DNA from: an uncultured eubacterium 1-6
GTDB taxonomy: Bacteria; Bacillota; Clostridia; Lachnospirales; Lachnospiraceae
Assembly (NCBI GenBank): GCA_903789595.1
Contig: CAIFEZ010000028.1
Coordinates: forward strand, 1 to 45,557
DNA: 45,557 nucleotides
Direction of reading: 5' to 3'
The notes beneath the pieces were generated by a model. That model was not told the origin of the DNA and did not search any database. It was given only the letters and a program-made list of their open reading frames with translations. Numbering within the stretch: position 1 is the first letter of the stretch; every line of letters starts with the position of its first letter. Shown piece after piece: positions 8,336-16,480 of the stretch. The translations under genes and the position numbers were made by a program.

Positions 8336-8511
8336 ATGTTGGAGATTGGCAGTAAAGCGCCGGAGTTTTCACTTCCGGATCAAAACGGAGAAGTACATAC
8401 TCTGTCGGATTATAAAGGAAAGAAGAGATTATTGAAGCACTTGATAATGAGATCAGGCATGGAAACCTTGATAGGATGGCAGCGATCAGAATGAATAAGC
8501 AGACATTGTAG
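8336..8511 (+). pseudogene. Truncated peroxiredoxin (Bcp/AhpC-TSA N terminus)
   Basis: A good ribosome binding site (AGGAGGG, 8321-8327) and ATG at 8336 start a thioredoxin-fold peroxiredoxin: MLEIGSKAPEFSLPDQNGEV then HTLSDYKGKK. Homology stops after about 30 residues, before the peroxidatic Cys, and the frame closes at 8494 after unrelated residues. From 8428 to 8511 a different frame gives EALDNEIRHGNLDRMAAIRM and MNKQTL then stop, which looks like the true C terminus of another, unidentified protein. This is best explained as a deletion joining the 5' part of one gene to the 3' part of the next, out of frame. Confidence 0.8.
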
Positions 8512-8522
8512 GAGGACGGCAG

Positions 8523-9284
8523 ATGACGATATGTTATTTTACGGCAACAGGAAACTGCCTATATGTAGCTAAAAGGATCGGCGGTGTACTGTTGTCCATT
8601 CCTCAGCTGATGAGGAAGGACGAAATAGAAATATCAGATGAAGCAGTAGGAATCGTCTGTCCGGTATATAACGCTGAGATGCCGATGATGGTCAGAGCGT
8701 TTATGAAGAAGGCGAAAATTGAAACGGACTATTTCTTCTTCATCTACACCTATGGCGCAGGGTTCGGAGAGGCTTATGCCCATGCGAAACTGACGGCGCA
8801 GGAAGCCGGGCTCACACTCAGTTATGTGAATGCCGTTCAGATGGTAGATAATTTTATCCCGTACTTTGATATGCAGGAGCAGATCAATACACTGCCGAAG
8901 AAGGATGTGGAAGGACAGCTTGAAATCGTTTGTGCTGATATTGCCGCCCGGAAGACTAAAGAAGTCAAGATCACGCCTATCACAAAGGCACAGATGGTGA
9001 TGTACCGCAAGATGTTGGCGGACAAGTGGCTGAGGAAGGATACTGCACTTTCGTATACCGTAAATGAAAGCTGTATTCACTGTGGTATCTGTGCGAAGGT
9101 CTGTCCTGCAAATAACATCACTGTCACAGAGGATGAAGTGAAATTCTCAGATCATTGCGAGGTGTGCTACGCCTGCCTGCATAACTGTCCGCAGAGTGCA
9201 ATCCATATGAAACTGGAAGCCGGGACTACTCATTTCCGCAATGAATTTGTGACGCTGAGGGATATCATCGAATCAAACGAGTAG
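8523..9284 (+). CDS. EFR1-family flavodoxin-ferredoxin fusion
   Basis: 253-aa soluble electron carrier. The N terminus MTICYFTATGNCLYVAKRI is an FMN-binding flavodoxin loop (TxTGN). The C terminus has two 4Fe-4S motifs: C184, C187, C190, C194 (CIHCGICAKVCP) and C212, C215, C218, C222 (CEVCYACLHNCP). This is the EFR1 ferrodoxin layout common in gut Clostridia. It could pass low-potential electrons between ferredoxin and the neighbouring flavin reductases. AGGAGG site before ATG 8523; the next gene starts 11 bases after its stop. Confidence 0.9.
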   Translation: MTICYFTATGNCLYVAKRIGGVLLSIPQLMRKDEIEISDEAVGIVCPVYNAEMPMMVRAFMKKAKIETDYFFFIYTYGAGFGEAYAHAKLTAQEAGLTLSYVNAVQMVDNFIPYFDMQEQINTLPKKDVEGQLEIVCADIAARKTKEVKITPITKAQMVMYRKMLADKWLRKDTALSYTVNESCIHCGICAKVCPANNITVTEDEVKFSDHCEVCYACLHNCPQSAIHMKLEAGTTHFRNEFVTLRDIIESNE

Positions 9285-9295
9285 AGGGTACAAAC

Positions 9296-9901
9296 ATGGC
9301 AAAGAAAGAATTGAAACTGCATGCGGTTGTCTCTCCGACCGAGACAGTCGTTGTATCGGCCTATGATAAAGATGGGAAGGCAGATGCCTGTACACTGGCA
9401 TTCTATATGGTGAGCAGTCACGTACCGCCGTGCGTGACGATTGCAATCAATGCAACACAAAGAAGAAAGACACTTGCGGATATGCTGGAAAACAAGGCGT
9501 TTGTGCTTGGATTTCCAAGCGTTGATCAGGTGAGAAAAGCTGATTATCTGGGGATGGAATCTGGCTACAACTCAAACAAACTGAAAGATGTCAGATTCAC
9601 CGTGAGCGATGCAAAGACTGTTCATGCTCCTATTATTAATGAGATGTCGCTATCGCTGGAATGCGAGATTGTTCATACGGTTATTATCGGAAGCCATATG
9701 CAGGTGACGGGTGAAGTGAAACGTATTCTTGCGGATGAATCGATCCTGAATGAGAAAGGAAGGATCGTTTTGGAGAAATTAAAACCAATCATTTATGATG
9801 AAGAGCAGATGAGATATCTTAATGTTGGTGAAGCAATTTCAGATGCGTTTAAGCCTGGGGCAGAGATGAAGAAGACACTCAGGAGAGGAGAATGCGTATG
9901 A
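9296..9901 (+). CDS. Flavin reductase-like FMN-binding protein
   Basis: 201-aa protein of the flavin reductase (DIM6/NTAB) split-barrel family, similar to the flavin-reductase half of Hrb or flavoredoxin. Typical pieces are SPTETVVVSAYDKDGKADA, the VPPCVTIAINATQRRKT segment near the flavin, and SLECEIVHTVIIGSHMQVTG. Cofactor would be FMN, reduced by NAD(P)H or by EFR1. The stop overlaps the next start as ATGA (9898-9901), so translation is coupled to the FMN reductase gene. Confidence 0.88.
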   Translation: MAKKELKLHAVVSPTETVVVSAYDKDGKADACTLAFYMVSSHVPPCVTIAINATQRRKTLADMLENKAFVLGFPSVDQVRKADYLGMESGYNSNKLKDVRFTVSDAKTVHAPIINEMSLSLECEIVHTVIIGSHMQVTGEVKRILADESILNEKGRIVLEKLKPIIYDEEQMRYLNVGEAISDAFKPGAEMKKTLRRGECV

Positions 9902-10548
9902 GTAAAAGAATCGTTGCGGTCAACGCAGGACCGAGAAAAGGGTGGAACACAGACACGCTGATTGATGAAGCGATAAAGGGTGCCGAATCTGCCGGAGCAG
10001 AGGTGGAAAAATTCGATCTTTTCAAGCTGGAAAGATATACCGGATGTATCTCCTGTTTTGGGTGTAAGCGGGAAAAGAATAAAGGTCATTGTATTTGCAG
10101 AGATGGTCTTACTCCGGTGCTCAACGCAATCCGGGAAGCGGATGGCCTGATCATCGGATCTCCGAATTATCTTGGTGAGATGACGGCATCTTTCCGGGCA
10201 CTCTATGAACGACTGATCTTTCAGAACCTGACCTATAATGCTGAAACGCCATGCTGCAATCAGAATGTGCTCCCGGTGCTTTTGATCATGACCAGCAATT
10301 CGCCGGATTATGGCTATCAAGCACTTTTGAATAATTACCAGCAGACAATGAGCAGGTTTGTCGGGCCAACTGAGGTTTTTGTCAGCGGCGAGACCTTACA
10401 GCTGAAGGACTATTCCAGGACGGACTGGGAATGGTCGATATTTGATCCGGAGGCAAAACGGATACGCCATGAGACGATTTTTCCGCAGGAGTGTCAGAAA
10501 GCGTATGAACTTGGATCAGCATTAACAAACAAAGCGAAGGAGGATTGA
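9898..10548 (+). CDS. NAD(P)H-dependent FMN reductase, flavodoxin fold
   Basis: 216-aa flavodoxin-like oxidoreductase (iron-sulfur flavoprotein/FMN-reductase group). Start set at ATG 9898, seven bases after AGGAGAGGAG and overlapping the upstream stop; ATG 9892 sits on the ribosome binding site. The N terminus [19 protein letters not shown] is the FMN phosphate loop. A Cys cluster [18 protein letters not shown] follows at about 46-63, like the compact Cys motif of Isf-type Fe-S flavoproteins, so a cluster may bind. [19 protein letters not shown] is the second flavin loop. Confidence 0.87.
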   Translation: MSKRIVAVNAGPRKGWNTDTLIDEAIKGAESAGAEVEKFDLFKLERYTGCISCFGCKREKNKGHCICRDGLTPVLNAIREADGLIIGSPNYLGEMTASFRALYERLIFQNLTYNAETPCCNQNVLPVLLIMTSNSPDYGYQALLNNYQQTMSRFVGPTEVFVSGETLQLKDYSRTDWEWSIFDPEAKRIRHETIFPQECQKAYELGSALTNKAKED

Positions 10549-10549
10549 A

Positions 10550-11491
10550 ATGGAGATCAAGGCAGTTAAATTCAGAACAGGCGGCTTTTATACGCAGCCA
10601 TTTGTATTCGGCGGTGAAGAAGGAGCAGAGAAGTTCGATCCTAAGGTCAGATATCGCGGCAGCCTTCAGAATTATCTGATTGACACCGGTGACGAAGTCA
10701 TTCTGGTGGATACGGGTCTTCCGGCGGGTACACCGGAGGAGGTACCGGACGAAAACAGCATTCTGTATACAGGGAAGGATCTCTGCAGCTATATGGAGGC
10801 ATTTACCGCTTTGGGATATAAGCCTGAACAGGTTACGAAGATCCTTCTTACCCATAAACACGGTGACCATTCCGGAGAGTTGAGATCATTTCCGAATGCG
10901 AAAATCTATGTGAATGAGGAGGAACTTACTGCGGATGAACTACAGGGAATTGACAATGTTATTCCCGTCAGCTTTACGGATGGGGCTTATTATAATTTCC
11001 CTGAAAGCCAGAAAATACAGGATGGCATCTATCTGATTAAGGCAAAAGGCCATACAAATGGAAACAGCCTTGTAATCGTAGAAAATGACGACCTGTTCTA
11101 TATGTTTGAGGCGGATATCACATACGTGGATGAAGCCCTCTATGAAAACAAGCTCTCCGTAGTCTTTGATGACCTTTCCGCAGCCCGTGAATCGCTTGAC
11201 AGAGTACGTGAGTTTGTCCGCAATCATCCGACCGTTTATATGGGAACCCATACACCGCAGGGCTATGAGAACCTGGAAGCAAAGCGTGTGATGAATCTGG
11301 ATAATCCAGTACCAACAGTATTCGCCGAAGTAGATTTTAGTAAGGCTGAAAGTTCGGGCAAGTATGTTTGTTCCATCTGTGGGTATGTCTACGATCCCGC
11401 CGAGCATGAGGGAGTCGCATTCGAGGATCTGCCGGACGACTGGAAATGTCCGAGATGCGGGCAGGGTAAGGATAAATTCAACAAAGCATAA
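10550..11491 (+). CDS. Metallo-beta-lactamase-fold hydrolase fused to rubredoxin
   Basis: 313-aa two-domain protein. Residues 1-262 are an MBL fold with H102-x-H104-x-D106-H107 (THKHGDHSG), H168, D189 and H234, the full two-metal set of lactonase-like enzymes. Residues 270-313 are a rubredoxin with C274, C277, C300 and C303 ([17 protein letters not shown]). Rubredoxin fusions occur on flavodiiron oxygen or NO reductases, but those carry HxExD and a flavodoxin domain. Here the Zn-type ligand set is present and flavin carriers are encoded separately just upstream. Preceded by AAGGAGG and one base after the previous stop. Substrate unknown. Confidence 0.88.
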   Translation: MEIKAVKFRTGGFYTQPFVFGGEEGAEKFDPKVRYRGSLQNYLIDTGDEVILVDTGLPAGTPEEVPDENSILYTGKDLCSYMEAFTALGYKPEQVTKILLTHKHGDHSGELRSFPNAKIYVNEEELTADELQGIDNVIPVSFTDGAYYNFPESQKIQDGIYLIKAKGHTNGNSLVIVENDDLFYMFEADITYVDEALYENKLSVVFDDLSAARESLDRVREFVRNHPTVYMGTHTPQGYENLEAKRVMNLDNPVPTVFAEVDFSKAESSGKYVCSICGYVYDPAEHEGVAFEDLPDDWKCPRCGQGKDKFNKA

Positions 11492-11515
11492 CAGTTATAT
11501 GATCAAAGTATCTTG

Positions 11516-11549
11516 GAGGCTTGCTGATTGCCAGTGAGCCTCTTTTTTT
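11516..11549 (+). terminator. Terminator closing the redox cluster
   Basis: GAGGCT...AGCCTC stem with a partly paired inner portion, followed by TTTTTTT. It lies 25 bases after the MBL-rubredoxin stop and directly before copy B of the promoter repeat. Confidence 0.85.
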
Positions 11550-11553
11550 GACC

Positions 11554-11604
11554 TTGCAGAATCAAATAAAAAGATGTACTATAAGTTATACGAAAAAGAC
11601 AACC
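11554..11604 (+). promoter_or_regulatory. Promoter and leader block, copy B of the 27-bp repeat
   Basis: Positions 11578-11604 match 5949-5975 at 26 of 27 bases and, as there, end exactly 25 bases before the start codon of a small DNA-binding protein. Possible -35 TTGCAG (11554-11559), 17-bp spacer, -10 TACTAT (11577-11582). The equal spacing in both copies argues for one functional unit, either promoter plus start of transcript or an operator. Confidence 0.55.
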
Positions 11605-11629
11605 AATATTTTGATCACAGGTAGATGCT

Positions 11630-11845
11630 ATGGTAAAAAATAATATAGAAGTCGATGTAAAAGTAAAATGTATAGAGCAGGGCAAGACACAGGTTAAGGT
11701 GGCAGAAGAGATTGAAACCACCAAGGCATATGTGAACCGTGTGATTAAGAAACCGGATGGGGTTGTGAACAGGACTTTTGTGCGGATGATGGAAGCTCTG
11801 GGGTATGATATTGAGCTTCACTATGTGAAGAGGGATTCGGAATAA
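11630..11845 (+). CDS. Small XRE-like helix-turn-helix protein
   Basis: 71-aa protein, essentially one HTH: CIEQGKTQVKVAEEIETTKA then YVNRVIKKPDG, followed by NRTFVRMMEALGYDIELHYV, the usual C-terminal helix and strand of short Cro/C1-type regulators. It opens the McrBC locus behind promoter copy B and may control it, as C-proteins do for restriction systems. No toxin partner is obvious downstream, only a restriction-subunit remnant. Confidence 0.7.
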   Translation: MVKNNIEVDVKVKCIEQGKTQVKVAEEIETTKAYVNRVIKKPDGVVNRTFVRMMEALGYDIELHYVKRDSE

Positions 11846-11858
11846 GAATTGATACCTT

Positions 11859-12229
11859 GTGGCGCAGCCGGTCGTGAAGCTCGCTACAGCAGAGAACTTC
11901 TCTCTGACGGAGGCAAAGGAAGAACGGCTAAGCCAGATTATCGCAGAGATCAATTCCCGGACAGGTAAGTCTTACGATAACGATGTGGCGGTCAAAGCCA
12001 TGCTGCAGATTCGTGACATCATGTTGAAATCTGAAAAACTGAAGACCAGTGCGAAGACAGTGAGAAGGACTTCGAGTTCTCCTATTTTGACAACATCGAC
12101 GATGCACTGATTGAAGGACTTGATCAGAATCAGGATTTCTTCTCACTGCTTCTTGGGAATGATGAGATAAAGCGGGAAGTTCTGGGGATTTTTGCAGAAG
12201 AAATTTATCAGAGCCTGCGTAACGCATAA
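11859..12229 (+). pseudogene. C-terminal remnant of a type I restriction R-subunit-like protein
   Basis: From about 11859 the frame reads ENFSLTEAKEERLSQIIAEI and SYDNDVAVKAMLQIRDIMLK, then shifts near 12055 into the frame giving FEFSYFDNIDDALIEGLDQN, NQDFFSLLLGNDEIKREVLG and EEIYQSLRNA before a stop at 12227. Joined, this resembles the helical tail of HsdR-type helicase-nuclease subunits; I am moderately sure of that family. The helicase and nuclease parts are absent and the frame is broken, so it is non-functional. It sits 14 bases before mcrB. Confidence 0.55.
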
Positions 12230-12243
12230 CGGGGGATGAATAC

Positions 12244-14646
12244 ATGTTTGATACGTTTCGATTAAAAGAGGTGCTGGTACAATACAAAAAGGATTTTCTG
12301 CCAAAACATTGGAAGAATGAGAAGTTCAAGTGGGAAGCGGTTAAACATTTTCAGAATAGCTGGGATGTTAATGCAAAGGATTTTGCATTGATGCTGACAC
12401 GGGCACTGTCTAAAACTGGCAAACTTCTGACTGGCCCGAATAACTTTCCTGCGGCCATGATAACCGGTTTTGCAAAGACGGCACCGGAAGAAGTCCGGGC
12501 AATGTATATCGAGCTATTTGATGAAAGCAAGGATCTTTATGAGCGTATCAACAGCTTTAAAATGAAATCATCCATCTTACTCGAAAAATACGGGAATGGA
12601 GCTGCCCAGCATTATCAGTATGAAAATGCAATCAGTGTATACCTGTGGTTACGATATCCGGACAAGTATTATGTTTATAAATTTGGTGAAGCCAAATCGG
12701 TATCGGATGAGCTGGAGAGTGATTATCGTTTCAAAAAAGGAGCATATGCAGACAATATCCGGAAATTCTATAAGTTTTACAATGAAATCTGCGAAGAACT
12801 GAAACAGGACTCAGAGCTGGTAAATCTGTACAGAAGCCAGCTGACACCAGATTGTTATTCGGATCCGGAACTGAAAACGCTGACTTTCGACGTTGGATTC
12901 TACATTTCAAGAGAATATTCAAAAAAAGGCGATGATGTTTTCTCCGAGAACGAGTGGTTTCCATCTCAGGAAGAATATTCGCCAGGAATTACGGTTCAGG
13001 ATTGGATTGTTCTATTAAATGATAAAGCTGTCTTTACACAGAGCAGTCTTGAAATCATGAAGCGCTTCAAGGATTACGGTGGAGCGGCAACCTGTACGCA
13101 ACTTGCGGTGAAATATGGTGAAAGCAGGAATTTTTACATTGCCGGATCTGTAGAGCTGGCTAAAAGAATAGTTGAAAAGACCGGCTGCCCGGTTATGCCG
13201 CGAGATTCTGATAATTCCAGATGGTGGCCAGTACTCTATGTAGGCAAGTATGCCACAAAAGACGAGGATGGCAGTTATATTTGGAAACCCCGGAGTGAGC
13301 TTTCTGATGCATTGGATCAGGTCGATCTTAGAGAGGTAAATCTTTATGCAAAAACAGATGACGGGGAGGAACGCAGATACTGGTGGTTGAATGCGAACCC
13401 GAAGATCTGGAGCTTTTCCGATCTACAGGTCGGTGAAGTTCAGGACTACACGCTCTTTAACGAGAACGGAAATAAGCGCCGCATTTTCCAGAACTTCATC
13501 GATGCAAAGGCTGGTGATCTTGTCATCGGATATGAGTCCAATCCTGTCAAGCAGGTCGTTGCACTTGTAAAAGTCAGCGCGGCGAACGACGGCCAGAAGA
13601 TCTATTTCGAGAAGATAGAGTCGCTTGCAAATCCGATCGATTATCAGACGTTGAAGGAATGCCCGGAGCTGGAGAAAATGGAGTTCTTCCAAAATCCGAA
13701 CGGTAGCTTCTTCAAGCTGACAAAGGGCGAATATGAATTCATCATGGACATGATTCGTGATGAGAATCCGTTCAATACCGAAGTTAAGATCCCGCCTTAC
13801 ACAAAGGAGGATTTCCTGTCTGAGGTTTATATGACCGAGGAGAAATACGACCGGCTTGCCGGTGTGCTCCTGAACAAAATGAATATCATCCTTCAGGGTG
13901 CTCCTGGTGTCGGTAAAACCTTCGCCGCCAAGAGGCTCGCCTATTCCCTGATGGGTGAACAAGACGACCGCCGGATTGAATTCGTGCAGTTCCATCAGAA
14001 CTATTCCTACGAGGATTTCATGATGGGATACAAGCCGTCCGGTGACAGCTTTGAGTTGAAATACGGTGTGTTTTATCGCTTCTGGAAGACGGAAAACCAG
14101 CCGGACAAGAAGTTCTTCTTTATTATCGACGAAATCAACCGAGGCAATCTGAGTAAAATTTTCGGTGAGCTGCTAATGCTAATCGAGAAGGATTACCGCG
14201 GAACAAAGGCGACGCTTGCTTATAACGGCATGCCGTTTACCGTACCGGAAAATCTGTATATCATTGGTATGATGAACACTGCGGACCGCAGCCTTGCAAT
14301 GATTGACTACGCCCTGCGGCGGCGGTTCAGTTTCTTTGAGATTGATCCCGGTTTTGAGTCGAAAGGGTTCAGCGTCTATAAGGACTCTCTTGAGAACGAT
14401 ACGTTCGATGAGTTGATTTCAAAAGTCATAGAATTGAACAACGAAATCACGCGGGATAAGTCGCTCGGAAAAGGATTCTGCATTGGCCACAGCTATTTCT
14501 GTGGAAGAACGAAGGAAACCTGCACGGACGAATGGATGCAGTCCGTTGTGGATTACGACATTCTTCCGATGCTTTCGGAATACTGGTTTGACGACGACAC
14601 CAAGGTTCAGCGTTGGGACAATATTCTGCACGGAGTATTTCAATGA
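12244..14646 (+). CDS. mcrB: McrB-type AAA+ GTPase with EVE domain
   Basis: 800-aa motor and DNA-recognition subunit of a McrBC modification-dependent restriction system. The AAA+ core has Walker A GAPGVGKT (about 552-559), Walker B FFIIDEINRGNLSKIFGELL (about 622-641) and MNTADRS plus ALRRRF (about 677-695), the McrB signature and arginine-finger region. Ahead of it, about residues 370-445 form an EVE/PUA-like domain (RYWWLNANPKIWSF, GDLVIGYESNPVKQVVALVK), known to read modified bases. Residues 1-360 are a long N-terminal region with a helical part and a winged-helix-like part; I cannot name them firmly. Stop overlaps mcrC (ATGA). The frame appears complete. Confidence 0.9.
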   Translation: MFDTFRLKEVLVQYKKDFLPKHWKNEKFKWEAVKHFQNSWDVNAKDFALMLTRALSKTGKLLTGPNNFPAAMITGFAKTAPEEVRAMYIELFDESKDLYERINSFKMKSSILLEKYGNGAAQHYQYENAISVYLWLRYPDKYYVYKFGEAKSVSDELESDYRFKKGAYADNIRKFYKFYNEICEELKQDSELVNLYRSQLTPDCYSDPELKTLTFDVGFYISREYSKKGDDVFSENEWFPSQEEYSPGITVQDWIVLLNDKAVFTQSSLEIMKRFKDYGGAATCTQLAVKYGESRNFYIAGSVELAKRIVEKTGCPVMPRDSDNSRWWPVLYVGKYATKDEDGSYIWKPRSELSDALDQVDLREVNLYAKTDDGEERRYWWLNANPKIWSFSDLQVGEVQDYTLFNENGNKRRIFQNFIDAKAGDLVIGYESNPVKQVVALVKVSAANDGQKIYFEKIESLANPIDYQTLKECPELEKMEFFQNPNGSFFKLTKGEYEFIMDMIRDENPFNTEVKIPPYTKEDFLSEVYMTEEKYDRLAGVLLNKMNIILQGAPGVGKTFAAKRLAYSLMGEQDDRRIEFVQFHQNYSYEDFMMGYKPSGDSFELKYGVFYRFWKTENQPDKKFFFIIDEINRGNLSKIFGELLMLIEKDYRGTKATLAYNGMPFTVPENLYIIGMMNTADRSLAMIDYALRRRFSFFEIDPGFESKGFSVYKDSLENDTFDELISKVIELNNEITRDKSLGKGFCIGHSYFCGRTKETCTDEWMQSVVDYDILPMLSEYWFDDDTKVQRWDNILHGVFQ

Positions 14647-15722
14647 CAAAGGATAAAAGCATATTTATAAAGAACATTTATTATATGCTATCATATGCGT
14701 TCACCACGCTGAAGGAATCGGTCTACGACAACATTGAGAAAGAGCCGTTCGATAACATTCATAATCTGTTCGCGGCAATTCTGGCAAAGGGCATCGGGTT
14801 GCAGCTGAAGCAGGGACTCTACAAGGAGTACATCAACTGTGTGGAAGACTTGGCGGTCGTTCGTGGCAAGATCGACATGCCCGGCACAATCCGGAACAAG
14901 CTGCAGGATCGGATGCTCGTGACCTGCGATTATGATGAGCTGTCGGAGAACAATCTTCTAAATCAGATTCTGAAATCGACCGTATTTTTGCTCCTGCGTC
15001 AGAAGGACGTGCAGGAGAAGTACAAATCGGAGCTGAAAAAGGAGATGCTCTTCTTTTCAGAAGTCGAAGAAATAGAGCTTGCTCACATCAGGTGGTCGGA
15101 TATTCGGTTCCAGCAGAATAACCGCACTTATCAGCTGCTGCTCGCAATTTGTCAGCTGTTGATAGAAGGTTCTCTTCTGACAACAGAGTCCGGCGAATAC
15201 CGGCTTGCTAACTTCGTGGATGAACAACGGATGAGCAGGCTGTATGAAAAGTTCATTCTCGAATTTTATGCGCAGGAATTCGGGCAGAGGATCAAAGGAT
15301 TTTCATCGAGAGCATTGCAGATCCCGTGGCAGCTCGACGATGGCTACAATGCACTGCTTCCGGTCATGCAGACAGACATCACGCTTACCTATGGAAATCA
15401 AACACTCATCATCGACGCGAAGTATTACGAGCGAATGCTCCAGACGAACTTCGACGTTCAAACTCTTCACTCCGGCAACATGTATCAGATTTTCACCTAT
15501 GTGAAGAATAAAGAAGCGGAACTTGCTGGCACCGGCCATCAGGTATCGGGGATGCTTCTTTATGCCAGGACGGATGAAGACCTGGTGCCGGACAACGTCT
15601 ATCACATGAGTGGTAACAAGATATCGGTGAAGACTCTGGATTTGAATCAGGAGTTTTCGGAAATTCAGAATCAGTTGCATAAGATTGTGAAGGACCATTT
15701 TGGGATAAGCATCAGGCAATAA
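14643..15722 (+). CDS. mcrC: McrC-type nuclease subunit
   Basis: 359-aa nuclease partner of McrB. Start at ATG 14643, overlapping the mcrB stop. The N-terminal part (FIKNIYYMLSYAF, LVTCDYDELSENNLLNQILK) is the McrC scaffold. The PD-(D/E)xK active site is D245 (MQTDITL) and D258-A-K260 (LIIDAKYY). McrBC loads on methylated or otherwise modified DNA, translocates with GTP and cuts. All catalytic residues are present, so this pair is probably the only working part of the surrounding defence locus. Confidence 0.9.
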   Translation: MTKDKSIFIKNIYYMLSYAFTTLKESVYDNIEKEPFDNIHNLFAAILAKGIGLQLKQGLYKEYINCVEDLAVVRGKIDMPGTIRNKLQDRMLVTCDYDELSENNLLNQILKSTVFLLLRQKDVQEKYKSELKKEMLFFSEVEEIELAHIRWSDIRFQQNNRTYQLLLAICQLLIEGSLLTTESGEYRLANFVDEQRMSRLYEKFILEFYAQEFGQRIKGFSSRALQIPWQLDDGYNALLPVMQTDITLTYGNQTLIIDAKYYERMLQTNFDVQTLHSGNMYQIFTYVKNKEAELAGTGHQVSGMLLYARTDEDLVPDNVYHMSGNKISVKTLDLNQEFSEIQNQLHKIVKDHFGISIRQ

Positions 15723-15726
15723 ACGA

Positions 15727-15776
15727 TTTAACGAATGAACACATTTTAACGATAGCTATATATTTTAACGATTACA
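15727..15776. repeat. Three direct repeats with TTTAACGA core
   Basis: TTTAACGA occurs at 15727, 15745 and 15764, each followed by an AT-rich tail, giving 18- and 19-bp periods, with a partial copy (AAACGAT) at 15721. They fill the gap between the mcrC stop and the broken Fic gene. Spacing close to two helical turns suggests protein binding sites, but no role is known. Confidence 0.6.
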
Positions 15777-15785
15777 ACATCTCGC

Positions 15786-16195
15786 GTGTTTGATGGGGAT
15801 GTAGTCGTCCATATAGCTCCTCCCGCGAAACTTGTACCTGGGGAAATTCAGGATCTGTTCGACTGGTACAAATCCTCTGAAATCCACCCACTGATCCGCA
15901 GTGCTATCTTCCATTACGAGTTCGAGTTTATCCATCCGTTTGCAGACGGAAATGGTCGCATGGGCAGGATGTGGCATAGTCTGCTTCTGGGCAAATGGAA
16001 TGAGAGCTTGATGTTCTCGGCGACGAGGAATTGTCCGCCGCTCAAATCATGGAGAGGCTTGATCTTTCTCACAGGGCGACGTTTCGCAAGAACTATCTGA
16101 ATCCGGCATTAGAACAAGGAGTTGTCGAAATGACAATTCCCGAGAAGCCTAACAGCCGAAATCAGAAGTACAGAAGAAGACAACTTGATCGATGA
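15786..16195 (+). pseudogene. Fic-family AMP-transferase gene, broken
   Basis: The Fic core is readable: HIAPPAKLVPGEIQDLFDWY, IHPLIRSAIFHYEFEFIHPF and the active-site motif HPFADGNGRMGR. After LLLGKWNE the frame leaves the family. A second frame then gives EELSAAQIMERLDLSHRATF, RKNYLNPALEQGVVEM and PEKPNSRNQKYR, the C-terminal winged helix found behind many Fic domains, ending at 16195. The stretch in between is deleted, and the N terminus with any inhibitory helix is also missing at about 15784. An intact gene of this type usually encodes about 330-370 aa. Confidence 0.85.
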
Positions 16196-16237
16196 CCGAC
16201 TAAGATGACCGACCAAGATAGCGATCAAGATAGCGGC
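16191..16237. repeat. Short tandem repeat, 12-13 bp units
   Basis: Four units begin GAT(G/A): two near-identical GATGACCGAC(T/C)AA and two GATAGCG-type units. In one frame they read TDQDSDQDS, like the TDQ(V)SDQ(V) repeats found between domains of some Fic and AlbA-like regulators, so this may be leftover coding sequence from the end of the broken Fic gene. Confidence 0.5.
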
Positions 16238-16317
16238 AGACAGAGTTGGGACCGTAATGATGAGGTAGCAAGCTGCAATGGAGCAGATAGAGAATTTCGA
16301 AGAATACTCGGATAATA

Positions 16318-16480
16318 ATGCTACTGAGAAATAAGATACCAAGAATAGAAGTGGCGGATTGTAACCGTACGGATATACAGGAACCAGGTGTATATTTCCT
16401 GTTCTGCAAAGACGAGGACAATGATACAGATTCTGTGTATATCGGAGAAGCCGAGAATGTTAAGGAGCGACTGGTGAGAC
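16318..16480 (+). pseudogene. GIY-YIG nuclease fragment
   Basis: The frame reads NKIPRIEVADCNRTDIQEPG then GVYFLFCKDED and SVYIGEAENVKERLVRL, the N-terminal half of a GIY-YIG nuclease domain (GVY and VYIG strands plus the Arg helix). No start is visible: the family normally has about 30 more residues upstream. The homology ends near 16478, where the sequence becomes the antisense of a MIF-like gene. Both ends are therefore cut. Confidence 0.7.

Noticed and set aside
10550-11491. Flavodiiron oxygen/NO reductase
   Set aside because: The metal motif is HxHxDH, not HxExD, and there is no flavodoxin domain in the protein.
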